From positions 1 through 39,898 of the forward strand of contig DGFJ01000010.1 in assembly GCA_002391625.1 (NCBI GenBank): DNA of 39,898 nt. Direction: 5' to 3'. Position numbers and translations under genes: made by a program. Positions within the stretch are counted from its first letter, which is position 1, and each line of letters opens with the position of its first letter. The notes under the pieces were generated by a model that worked only from the letters and a program-made list of their open reading frames with translations, made no database searches and had not been told where the DNA came from. The DNA is from Ruminococcaceae bacterium UBA3903. GTDB taxonomy: Bacteria; Bacillota; Clostridia; Oscillospirales; Acutalibacteraceae. Shown here in pieces: positions 33,517 to 39,898 of this stretch.

Positions 33517-34725
33517 ATGAAAAAAATATTATCCATTACCCTAATCTTAGCAATGGCAATTAGCTTTTGTTCATGCAGCAATGGCGGCAGTTCATCTGCC
33601 ACAGATAAAAACAGCACAGACAGCACTGTTAGTACAGCTGGTAAAGGCACACCTACACAAGCACCTACAGATCCATCAATTATACCAGTACAGTGGCAGG
33701 ACAACGGTATCTTTAGCGAATATTACGAAAAGGCCTACACCCTAATGAAAACTATGACTACCGAAGAAAAGGTAGGACAAGTATTTTATGCTAACTGCCC
33801 TACTACTGATGCCGCAGAGATAGCAGCACAATATCAATTTGGCGGATATGTATTGTTTGGACGGGATTTTGAAAACTTTTCCATGGATGAGGTTATCGCC
33901 AACAGCATAGCTTGTAAAAATGCCACAAGGATACCTATGACGCTTAGCGTTGATGAAGAGGGTGGCACAGTAACCAGAATATCCCGATACTCCCAATTTG
34001 GTGTAGACCAGTTTTTATCACCTCGGGAAATTTTCGCAAACGGTGGTTTAGAATCCATAGCAGCTGACACACAGGCAAAAAGCAATCTGCTAAACACCCT
34101 AAACATTGATAACAATTTAGCACCTGTATGTGATATTTCTACCGACCCTAATGACTTTATTTACGACCGTGCATTAGGTGAAACACCGGAAAAAACAGGT
34201 GAATTTGTTGCGACAGTAGTAAGGGTTAGTCAAGAAAACAACATAGCCGCTACCCTAAAGCACTTTCCCGGATACGGTAATAATGTGGATACTCATACAG
34301 GCGTTGCAGTGGATAACCGACCATACTCTCAGTTTGAAGGTGAGGACTTTATACCTTTTAAAGCAGGTATAGATGCTGGTGCAGACTGTTTATTGGTTTC
34401 CCATAACATTATGACCTGTGTAGATGGCAAATACCCTGCCTCCTTATCTGCTGATGTCCACAAAATAATAAGAGATAAGCTAGGCTTCACAGGTATTATA
34501 ATGACAGACGACTGCTCCATGGAAGCTATACTGGACTATGTTGGTGACTATGACCCAGCCGTTATTGCACTGAACGCTGGCAATGATATGGTTATAACTG
34601 GAGAGTACACAACATCATACCCTGCCGTACTAAAAGCAGTAAATGATGGAACAATTTCACAGGATACTATAGACCATGCAGTTATGAGGATTTTAGCTTG
34701 GAAGTATGCAAATGCTTTAATGTAA
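33517..34725 (+). CDS. lipoprotein GH3 beta-N-acetylhexosaminidase, NagZ-like
   Basis: A 402-aa exported lipoprotein: signal with lipobox-like SFC/CSC (Cys18 or Cys20), a Ser/Thr/Pro-rich linker (about 21-58) and a single GH3 barrel. NagZ features are visible: KHFPGYGN (248-255) with the following Asp258/His260 of the catalytic loop (DTH), VDEEGG (145-150) and the nucleophile region IIMTDDCSM (Asp331). It should remove GlcNAc from muropeptides outside the membrane. It lacks the second GH3 domain found in some Gram-positive NagZ. The ATG at 33517 follows AAAGGA, 12 bases away; the ATG at 33496 lacks a Shine-Dalgarno and would break the signal peptide. Confidence 0.9.
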   Translation: MKKILSITLILAMAISFCSCSNGGSSSATDKNSTDSTVSTAGKGTPTQAPTDPSIIPVQWQDNGIFSEYYEKAYTLMKTMTTEEKVGQVFYANCPTTDAAEIAAQYQFGGYVLFGRDFENFSMDEVIANSIACKNATRIPMTLSVDEEGGTVTRISRYSQFGVDQFLSPREIFANGGLESIAADTQAKSNLLNTLNIDNNLAPVCDISTDPNDFIYDRALGETPEKTGEFVATVVRVSQENNIAATLKHFPGYGNNVDTHTGVAVDNRPYSQFEGEDFIPFKAGIDAGADCLLVSHNIMTCVDGKYPASLSADVHKIIRDKLGFTGIIMTDDCSMEAILDYVGDYDPAVIALNAGNDMVITGEYTTSYPAVLKAVNDGTISQDTIDHAVMRILAWKYANALM

Positions 34726-34744
34726 TATATATTTTAATATTAAC

Positions 34745-34846
34745 AACGCTCTTATGATAAGGCTTTTGTACCCACCCAAAAAAAATTAGATAAAAAATCT
34801 AATAATAAGGAGGTGGGTACATTTGTGCCTTCACAAGAGCGTTTTT
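34745..34846 (+). terminator. nested four-stem hairpin ending in a T tract
   Basis: AACGCTCTT (34745-34753) pairs with AAGAGCGTT (34835-34843); AAGGC (34759-34763) with GCCTT (34827-34831); GTACCCACC (34768-34776) with GGTGGGTAC (34812-34820); and ATTAGAT (34785-34791) with ATCTAAT (34797-34803). The four stems are nested in one rod of about 100 bases that ends in five T. It starts 20 bases after the GH3 stop and should terminate it, but is much more elaborate than needed. Confidence 0.75.
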
Positions 34847-34907
34847 ATTGACAAATATTATTGCATTTGTTTATTTTTTATTATCCACATACTTATTTGC
34901 TGATAAA

Positions 34908-35084
34908 TTAATCATTTTTCTTATTTGAACGTGACAGGTCATCCACCTTTTCCTTGCCATGCTTAGCTTTGCCCTGTATTTCTGGCACCGGAGGAACATC
35001 GTTTTTAGGTAAATTTTGTTTATGATTTTCCTGTGTTGCCTTTGGGTGGCGTGGGTCAATACGCTTCATACCTTGCTTTGCCAT
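34908..35084 (-). CDS. small basic hydrophilic protein of unknown function
   Basis: A 58-aa protein, strongly basic and without hydrophobic segments (MAKQGMKRIDPRHPKATQEN at the start, then NDVPPVPEIQGKAKHGKEKVDD). The start is well supported: GAGGTGAG lies five bases before the ATG. The middle segment with VPPVPEIQGKAKxGK reminds me of short conserved proteins in clostridial genomes, which is recollection and not a search. No homologous function is known to me. It is transcribed alone, convergent with the GH3 gene. Confidence 0.7.
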   Translation of the reverse strand: MAKQGMKRIDPRHPKATQENHKQNLPKNDVPPVPEIQGKAKHGKEKVDDLSRSNKKND

Positions 35085-35233
35085 TTTTCTCACCTCATAA
35101 TTATCATTTGAAAAATAGCATAAAATATCAATTAAATTTTAAAAACCTATAGAAAAATTAGTTTCTCCCTCACATTCATCATCGTCATTTTGTATTATTC
35201 ATTATTAAGCTAATTTTTGTAATAATCCTTTAT

Positions 35234-35546
35234 CTAAAAATTAGGCTCTAAAACCTCACAAATAACCTTTGTAAAGGTAGTAAAACACACTTTAACATAA
35301 AATGTTTTCTTCACCTTATGGTACAGCCTACCTCCACTAATAGTTTCACCTGCAATAGTGTTTGGGCTATTGGCAATATATTCTACAATTTCAATAACAG
35401 GTAACGGACAAATAATAGCTTCGTTATCAAAGGGATTATCAGGTTCTTTTACATTTAATTATACAGCCTTAGCTGTCCAAAGGTACGGATTTTGCCTTAC
35501 TGATAAATGTTTTATAAGGCGTACCAGAAAAATCAAAGATTTTCAT
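35234..35546 (-). pseudogene. decayed HIRAN-domain gene
   Basis: On the minus strand 35458-35234 reads open for 74 codons and includes KEPDNPFDNEAI followed by VEYIANSPNTIAGETISGGRLY, which resembles the HIRAN-domain pattern EPDNPYDxNAI and the downstream YVANS...AG...S.GR(L/I)Y segment. The frame is preceded by a TAA at 35461-35459. An ATG at 35546 opens a different frame (FDFSGTPYKTFISKAKS) that stops at 35469. At least one stop and one frameshift therefore interrupt the gene. HIRAN domains bind DNA ends in other systems; this copy appears dead. Confidence 0.5.
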
Positions 35547-35659
35547 TACTTCTACAAATTTGACAGCTTCCTGATTATTTTTTAAGATTCATACAAGATT
35601 ACTAGGTTTTTGCTTTGAATTATTATTACTTGATTTCAAATACCACTTAATAATTTTCG

Positions 35660-35688
35660 TTGCAAAAGTCCTCCCTAGGTACTATACT
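35660..35688 (+). promoter_or_regulatory. sirtuin gene promoter
   Basis: TTGCAA (35660-35665), a 17-base spacer and TATACT (35683-35688), 23 bases before the start codon at 35712. Confidence 0.65.
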
Positions 35689-35711
35689 AAAAATAAAAGG
35701 AGTTGTTTACA

Positions 35712-36425
35712 ATGGTGGAAAAACTGCAAAAGGTGATAGATAACAGCCAACGCATAGTCTTTTTTGGTGGTGCAGGAGTATCAACAGAAAGTGGAATACC
35801 AGATTTTCGTTCAGTAGATGGGCTATACAATCAAGAGTATGACATACCACCAGAGGAAATACTAAGCCATACATATTTTATGGAACACACAGAAGAATTT
35901 TATCGTTTTTATCGTAACAAAATGCTATGCTTAACAGCAAAACCAAATGCCGCACATTACAAGCTGGCAGAACTGGAGGAGCTAGGAAAGCTAAGTGCAG
36001 TTATTACACAAAACATTGACGGTCTGCATCAGACAGCAGGCAGTAAAGCTGTATATGAGCTTCACGGCTCAGTACACAGAAATTACTGTACAAAATGTGG
36101 AAAGCAATATAATGCCCAATACATTTTAACCACCAAGGGCATACCAAAATGCGAATGTGGCTGCATAATAAAGCCTGATGTTGTTTTATATGAGGAACCA
36201 TTAAACAACAAAGTAGTAAACAATGCTGTAAAGGCTATATCTCAGGCTGACACCATGATAATAGCCGGCACCTCCTTAACGGTATACCCTGCTGCTGGTT
36301 TAGTGCAATATTTCCATGGCAATAATTTAGTTTTAATAAACAGAGATAAAACGCCAATGGACAAAAAATGCAGTTTAGTTTTCCACAGCAAGGTAGGCGA
36401 ATTGTTAAGTCAAATAGTCCTATAA
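35712..36425 (+). CDS. cobB: NAD-dependent protein deacylase, sirtuin (CobB/Sir2)
   Basis: A 237-aa complete sirtuin. The NAD site reads GGAGVSTESGIPDFR (19-33), TQNIDGLHQ (99-107) follows, and the catalytic His is in ELHGS (His118). The zinc site is CTKC (126-129) and C147/C149 (CEC). GTSLTVYPAAGL near the end contacts NAD. It removes acyl groups from lysines using NAD. The start at 35712 follows AGGAG by nine bases; an in-frame TTG upstream overlaps the Shine-Dalgarno. Single gene between the HIRAN remnant and tRNA-Ser. Confidence 0.95.
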   Translation: MVEKLQKVIDNSQRIVFFGGAGVSTESGIPDFRSVDGLYNQEYDIPPEEILSHTYFMEHTEEFYRFYRNKMLCLTAKPNAAHYKLAELEELGKLSAVITQNIDGLHQTAGSKAVYELHGSVHRNYCTKCGKQYNAQYILTTKGIPKCECGCIIKPDVVLYEEPLNNKVVNNAVKAISQADTMIIAGTSLTVYPAAGLVQYFHGNNLVLINRDKTPMDKKCSLVFHSKVGELLSQIVL

Positions 36426-36467
36426 AATATAAATACACACATTTTCTTACAAAAAACAAAAAAACAC

Positions 36468-36496
36468 TTGATTTTATTAGCCTTATTGGGTATAAT
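36468..36496 (+). promoter_or_regulatory. tRNA-Ser promoter
   Basis: TTGATT (36468-36473), a 17-base spacer and a perfect TATAAT (36491-36496), 18 bases before the tRNA. Confidence 0.75.
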
Positions 36497-36514
36497 AATC
36501 AAGCATTATTTTTT

Positions 36515-36608
36515 GGAGAGATGTCCGAGCTGGCCGAAGGAGCATGATTGGAAATCATGTGAACGGTTTTTAGCCGTTCCTGGGGTTCGAATCCCCATCT
36601 CTCCGCCA
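36515..36608 (+). tRNA. tRNA-Ser (anticodon GGA), CCA encoded
   Basis: Acceptor GGAGAGA (36515-36521) pairs with TCTCTCC (36598-36604), then G and the encoded CCA (36606-36608). The anticodon arm is CATGA-TTGGAAA-TCATG with anticodon GGA at 36550-36552. A long variable arm (GAACGGTTTTTAGCCGTTC) and T arm (GGGG-TTCGAAT-CCCC) complete a class II tRNA. It decodes UCC and UCU. Confidence 0.97.
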
Positions 36609-36610
36609 AA

Positions 36611-36656
36611 AAATCCGTTTTAGATGAAGTTTATCATCTTGAACGGATTTTTCTTT
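36611..36656 (+). terminator. tRNA-Ser terminator
   Basis: AAATCCGTT (36611-36619) pairs with AACGGATTT (36642-36650), with an inner AGATGA/TCATCT stem, then TTCTTT. It begins two bases after the encoded CCA. Confidence 0.85.
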
Positions 36657-36670
36657 ATTGCAAATTATAT

Positions 36671-36789
36671 AGAGATGCGGGGATTCGAAAAGGAGGATAG
36701 GATTTTTTTCCTTTAAAAATCCGTCCCAAAATTCTCCTGTGGAGGATTTTGCCGACGTGGCTCGGCGCAATCCCCATCTCTCCGCCAAA
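36671..36789 (+). repeat. tRNA-Ser-derived 119-bp repeat, copy 1
   Basis: The last 21 bases (36769-36789) are identical to the 3' end of tRNA-Ser including CCA (36590-36610). The first 17 bases, AGAGATGCGGGGATTCG, are close to the inverted form of the same region, so the ends pair (AGAGAT/ATCTCT and GGGGATT/AATCCCC). Inside are three further stems: GGATTTTT/AAAAATCC (36700-36722), AAAATTCTCC/GGAGGATTTT (36728-36750, one G-T pair) and GCCGA/TCGGC (36751-36766). The result is a closing stem with three arms, recalling a cloverleaf. Confidence 0.85.
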
Positions 36790-36796
36790 TGTATAA

Positions 36797-36837
36797 GCAC
36801 AGCACAGAACCATAATCTGTGCTGTGCCTTATTTTTT
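36797..36837 (+). terminator. terminator between the two repeat copies
   Basis: A perfect 12-bp stem, GCACAGCACAGA (36797-36808) with TCTGTGCTGTGC (36816-36827), followed by CTTATTTTTT. It lies eight bases after copy 1 and has no annotated gene to terminate other than the repeat or tRNA read-through. Confidence 0.85.
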
Positions 36838-36850
36838 CCTTAAAATTGCC

Positions 36851-36969
36851 AGAGATGCGGGGATTCGAAAAGGAGGATAGGATTTTTTTCCTTTAAAAAT
36901 CCGTTCCAAAATTCTCCTGTGGAGGATTTTGCCGACGTGGCTCGGCGCAATCCCCATCTCTCCGCCAAA
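36851..36969 (+). repeat. tRNA-Ser-derived 119-bp repeat, copy 2
   Basis: Exactly 180 bases after copy 1 and identical except for one base (C at 36725, T at 36905). The spacer before it is unrelated to the sequence before copy 1. It ends in the same 21-base tRNA 3' end (36949-36969). No terminator follows. Confidence 0.85.
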
Positions 36970-37463
36970 ACAAGCTACTTTGGGGGAAAGATTATTAGCT
37001 GTTCTAATCGTGTTATATGTATAAACATACAGTGCAAATGTATATATTGAATACTAAAATGAAATAATTTTACTACCTACAGCAATTATTTTGAATTTTC
37101 TACCATCTATATTATATTTTTGTAGTTTTATAGCCTTTTACCCATTGAGCTTCAAAAAATATATTTTGTAATTATTCTGCAATTTTTCATTTTAGCCCCA
37201 AATACCAACAAGATAAATCTCAAAATCGCAGTTGTGATTTTATTTCTCATTAATATTTGTATTTTATTTATACTTGTTTTTATATAAATATCTTATCTTT
37301 ATACATTGTTATCTATATATTGTTTGCTTTGATATAAATTTTTATATATTATTTTGTTGTTTTGTATTGCAATTTTATATATATTGCTGTATATTAAATG
37401 TATTCTAAATAAGGAGGGTAGATATATTATAGTAATCACAATAACAAAATTCAAGGAGGAAAA
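36970..37463. other. AT-rich intergenic region upstream of the CBM26 protein
   Basis: Nearly 500 bases of very AT-rich sequence without an open frame I can support. It holds a small hairpin (AAAATC...GATTTT, 37222-37241), a possible promoter at 37367-37395 and two Shine-Dalgarno-like sequences (37411-37417 and 37453-37460), of which only the second serves a start codon. Confidence 0.6.
37367..37395 (+). promoter_or_regulatory. possible promoter of the CBM26/vWA gene
   Basis: TTGCAA (37367-37372), a 17-base spacer and TATATT (37390-37395), in very AT-rich DNA about 70 bases upstream of the start codon. Confidence 0.4.
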
Positions 37464-39898
37464 ATGAGTATTAAAAAAATTATTTCTGTATTAGTCGTAA
37501 CAGCTATGATGTTTACAATGCTTGCAATTCCTGTTACTGCAAACGCAGTAGAAACAAACAGCACTGCAAAGATTACTGTTCACTATTACAACCAAAACAA
37601 CTGGAACAACCCGTACATTTACTATTACAGCGACTCTAACAAGCCTGTTGTATGGCCTGGCAATGCTATGAATGCCGACGGCGATAACTGGTACAGCTAC
37701 ACCATTAACAATATAGAAAACGCAAAGGTAATTTTCAGCGACAATGGCAATTCGCAAAATCCTAAGCAAAACCAAGAAGGATTTACCGTAAGCGGCGAAA
37801 AATGGTATGCTTGCGGTGCGTGGTACGACAGCGAGCCACAGGGCATTACTGTACATTACCAAAACTACAACAATTGGAACAACGTAAACCTTTACTGGTA
37901 CAATAGCAGTCAAAAAGGCACTGCGTGGCCTGGCAATGCTATGAGTGCCGACGGTGACGGCTGGTATACCTACAAAATTTTTGGCGTTGAGCAGGCAAAG
38001 GTTTTGTTTAACAACGGCAGTGGTACTCAAACTCCAGGACAAAATCAAGAGGGCGTTACCATTAGCGGAGAAAAATGGTACAGAAACGGAGAGCTTACCG
38101 ACAGCCGTCCAGACCAAGTAACTGTTTTCTTTTATAATCCAAACGGTTGGAACGCACCAAATATTTATTACTACAAAAATACAAGTGACACAGGCAAGGT
38201 CTGGCCTGGCGAAGCAATGAAGTCCGTTGGCAACAACTGGTACAGCTACACCATTACAAAATATTCCTCTGCAAAGGTACTGTTTAACAGCGGCACAAAT
38301 CAAATACCTGATAAAAACCAAGAGGGCTTTGATGTGAGCGGCACAATGTGGTACAAGGACGGCAAATGGTGCAATGGCGAAACAGACAGGGATAACGATA
38401 CTCTGCCCGATTATATGGAAATGATTTTAAACACCGACATAAACAAGGCAGACACAGACGGTGACGGCTTGCCTGACGGCTACGAGGTACTCAATCTTAG
38501 CACCGACCCGCTAAAAGCCGACAGCGACAGCAACGGCACAAACGACGGTGACGAGGACAGCGACAGGGACGGTCTTACAAACAAACAGGAATATACACTT
38601 GGCATCGACCCTACACTATTAGACACCGACAACGACGGTCTTAACGACGGCGACGAGGTTAACGTGTATTACACCGACCCGCTAAAAGCTGACACAGACG
38701 GCGACACCTTGTCAGACGGTGACGATGTTGCCCTTGGTTTTAGTCCTTTGTTACAAGACACGAACGGTAATGGTATACTTGACTGTGACGAAAAGGTACA
38801 GCAAAACATTACAGAAACTGTTAAAAGCAACGATAAACCGCAAATAACAGATGTGTCTGTAAATATTAACGGCACTGGCAATGTTAAAAACAACACCACA
38901 ATAGAAAGCATTTATGGCAAGGACGCACTTTCCAGTGATGTGGTAGGCTTGGTAGGCGTACCAGTAGAAATAACATCTGATTCAACGTTTGACACAGCCG
39001 TCATAACATTTAAATATGATGAAAGCAAGCTTGGAAATACTCCAGAAGAAAACCTTGCCATAATGTGGTACGACGAAGAAAACGGCATTTATCAGCTGTT
39101 GGACAAGGATACTGTGCTAGACAAAGAAAACAACACCGTTAGCTACAATACAAAACATTTTTCAAAATATATGGTTGTTGACAAAGAAGTATGGTATAAT
39201 ACTTGGAGAACAAACATAGACTACCGAAGTGGAAGCGGAACAAATAAATATTACGATTTTGCCTTTGTTTGCGATATTTCTGGCAGCATGAGTGGCAGTA
39301 GCATTAGCTATGCAAAAACAGCGCTAAACAACTTTATTGACTGTATGTCGGACAACGACAACGGCAGTGTGATTGCTTTTGACAGCAGCGCATACCTGCT
39401 GGCTTCGTTTGGTTCTTCTAAGGACAAACTACATTCTGCCGTAAATTCTATGAATGCAAGGGGCGGCACAAATGTAAGTGCAGGACTTACAATGGGTGTT
39501 AATCAGCTTGTTGCCACAAGCAATACAAACGAAAAAGCCGTAATACTAATTTGTGACGGCGATGTAAATTACATTCAGCCTGCTGTAAACACTGCGGTGG
39601 CAAACAACATAAAGATATACCCAATAAATGTTGTTGCATCTGACAATAAAATATTGCAGTCAGTTGCCGACCAAACAGGCGGAGAGCTATATTACGCTTA
39701 TACAGCAGAACAGCTGTTAGACGCATTCTCCCATATTTCTTCCAACAATCTGCTGGACTTTGACCTAACCGACACAGACGGTGATGGGTTGCCAGACACC
39801 TTCGAAAAAAATGGTATGCGTACAACAAACGGCAAAATAATATACACAGACCCAACCAAAGCCGACACAGACGGTGATGGCATTTCTGACGGTGACGA
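37464..39898 (+). CDS. secreted starch-binding surface protein: three CBM26-like modules, calcium repeats, vWA (3' end beyond the window)
   Basis: At least 811 residues, open to the window edge. Signal peptide 1 to about 28 (VTANA). Three CBM26-like starch-binding modules (about 37-125, 129-215 and 220-305) with repeats of VxVHYYNxNxW, VWPGNAM and WYSYTI, rich in Trp and Tyr that could stack on alpha-glucan. Then thrombospondin-type-3-like calcium repeats DTDGDGL/DGDE (about 307-435), a linker domain, a vWA domain (about 597-745) with MIDAS DISGSMSGS (Asp604) and more DTDGDG repeats to the edge. AAGGAGGA precedes the ATG. Probably a surface protein that binds starch; the anchor, dockerin or enzyme domain may lie beyond the window. 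Confidence 0.9.
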   Translation, partial: MSIKKIISVLVVTAMMFTMLAIPVTANAVETNSTAKITVHYYNQNNWNNPYIYYYSDSNKPVVWPGNAMNADGDNWYSYTINNIENAKVIFSDNGNSQNPKQNQEGFTVSGEKWYACGAWYDSEPQGITVHYQNYNNWNNVNLYWYNSSQKGTAWPGNAMSADGDGWYTYKIFGVEQAKVLFNNGSGTQTPGQNQEGVTISGEKWYRNGELTDSRPDQVTVFFYNPNGWNAPNIYYYKNTSDTGKVWPGEAMKSVGNNWYSYTITKYSSAKVLFNSGTNQIPDKNQEGFDVSGTMWYKDGKWCNGETDRDNDTLPDYMEMILNTDINKADTDGDGLPDGYEVLNLSTDPLKADSDSNGTNDGDEDSDRDGLTNKQEYTLGIDPTLLDTDNDGLNDGDEVNVYYTDPLKADTDGDTLSDGDDVALGFSPLLQDTNGNGILDCDEKVQQNITETVKSNDKPQITDVSVNINGTGNVKNNTTIESIYGKDALSSDVVGLVGVPVEITSDSTFDTAVITFKYDESKLGNTPEENLAIMWYDEENGIYQLLDKDTVLDKENNTVSYNTKHFSKYMVVDKEVWYNTWRTNIDYRSGSGTNKYYDFAFVCDISGSMSGSSISYAKTALNNFIDCMSDNDNGSVIAFDSSAYLLASFGSSKDKLHSAVNSMNARGGTNVSAGLTMGVNQLVATSNTNEKAVILICDGDVNYIQPAVNTAVANNIKIYPINVVASDNKILQSVADQTGGELYYAYTAEQLLDAFSHISSNNLLDFDLTDTDGDGLPDTFEKNGMRTTNGKIIYTDPTKADTDGDGISDGD

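Noticed and set aside
34871..35059. A second minus-strand open frame overlapping the small basic protein
   Set aside because: No Shine-Dalgarno; the other frame (34908-35084) has one and a more protein-like composition.
35358..35585. A 75-codon open frame on the plus strand
   Set aside because: No Shine-Dalgarno, and the minus strand of the same interval carries the recognisable HIRAN-like fragment.
36570..36800. A minus-strand open frame of 76 codons across tRNA-Ser and repeat copy 1
   Set aside because: It runs over a tRNA gene, its terminator and the structured repeat, so the peptide is not credible as a protein.
36590..36969. Integrated genomic island at tRNA-Ser
   Set aside because: The 21-base direct repeats look like attachment sites, but only 158-base segments lie between them and no integrase gene is nearby.
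37491..38321. A 276-codon open frame on the minus strand
   Set aside because: It is antisense to the CBM26-like modules, which have a signal peptide, Shine-Dalgarno and clear domains. The open minus frame follows from the codon bias of the repeats.
39499..39855. A 118-codon open frame on the minus strand
   Set aside because: Antisense to the vWA domain; no Shine-Dalgarno and Cys/Leu/Arg-rich composition typical of shadows.
1..39898. CRISPR array, insertion sequence or riboswitch
   Set aside because: I saw no regularly spaced short repeats, no transposase and no recognisable riboswitch core. The only near-identical repeats are the tRNA-derived pair and the internal CBM, LRR and calcium repeats of proteins.

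Overview
The window looks like a chromosomal segment from a low-GC, Gram-positive, anaerobic Firmicute of the Ruminococcaceae/Oscillospirales type. Three things suggest this: a type I dockerin on a surface leucine-rich-repeat protein, three starch-binding (CBM26-like) modules on another surface protein, and a Gram-positive type IV pilus locus with no outer-membrane secretin. A SpoIIQ-like M23 protein hints at a spore former. A relative of the starch degrader Ruminococcus bromii or of R. albus would fit, but that is inference from gene content, not a match.

Layout. 0.1-1.4 kb: an acyl-CoA thioesterase divergent from a cytidylate-kinase-like gene. 14.5-1.6 kb, minus strand: a type IV pilus locus in the order pilA, pilMN fusion, pilO, pilD, pilB, pilT, pilC, a very large PilX/GspK-like minor pilin and two smaller minor pilins, closed by a terminator and followed by the SpoIIQ-like gene. 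14.9-18.8 kb: a CPBP-family membrane protease and a 912-aa BspA-type LRR protein with a C-terminal dockerin. 19.3-21.8 kb: an operon pgeF / HprK-like kinase / lipoprotein, divergent from a small four-cysteine protein through overlapping back-to-back promoters. 22.1-22.6 kb: a sigma-region-4-only protein with an overlapping small partner. 22.9-26.8 kb: a GtrA / FAD oxidoreductase / GT-C glycosyltransferase operon. 27.1-31.6 kb: a dltA-dltC-MBOAT-SGNH cluster for D-alanylation or similar acylation of a surface polymer. 31.8-34.7 kb: a cytoplasmic GH13 alpha-amylase divergent from a GH3 lipoprotein. 34.9-36.4 kb: a small basic protein, a decayed HIRAN-domain gene and a sirtuin. 36.5-37.0 kb: tRNA-Ser(GGA) followed by two near-identical 119-bp repeats that reuse the tRNA 3' end. 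37.5 kb to the window end: a secreted CBM26 x3 / calcium-repeat / vWA protein that runs off the edge.

The genes share a cell-envelope theme. Pili, LRR-dockerin and CBM26 proteins would contact the substrate or host. The dlt-like and GtrA/GT-C cassettes would decorate the wall. GH3 NagZ-like, PgeF and M23 proteins act on peptidoglycan, and the amylase handles internal glucan. The least explained structures are the tRNA-derived tandem repeats at 36.67-36.97 kb, the nested hairpin at 34.75-34.85 kb, the 852-aa minor pilin, and the sigma-region-4 pair at 22.1-22.6 kb.
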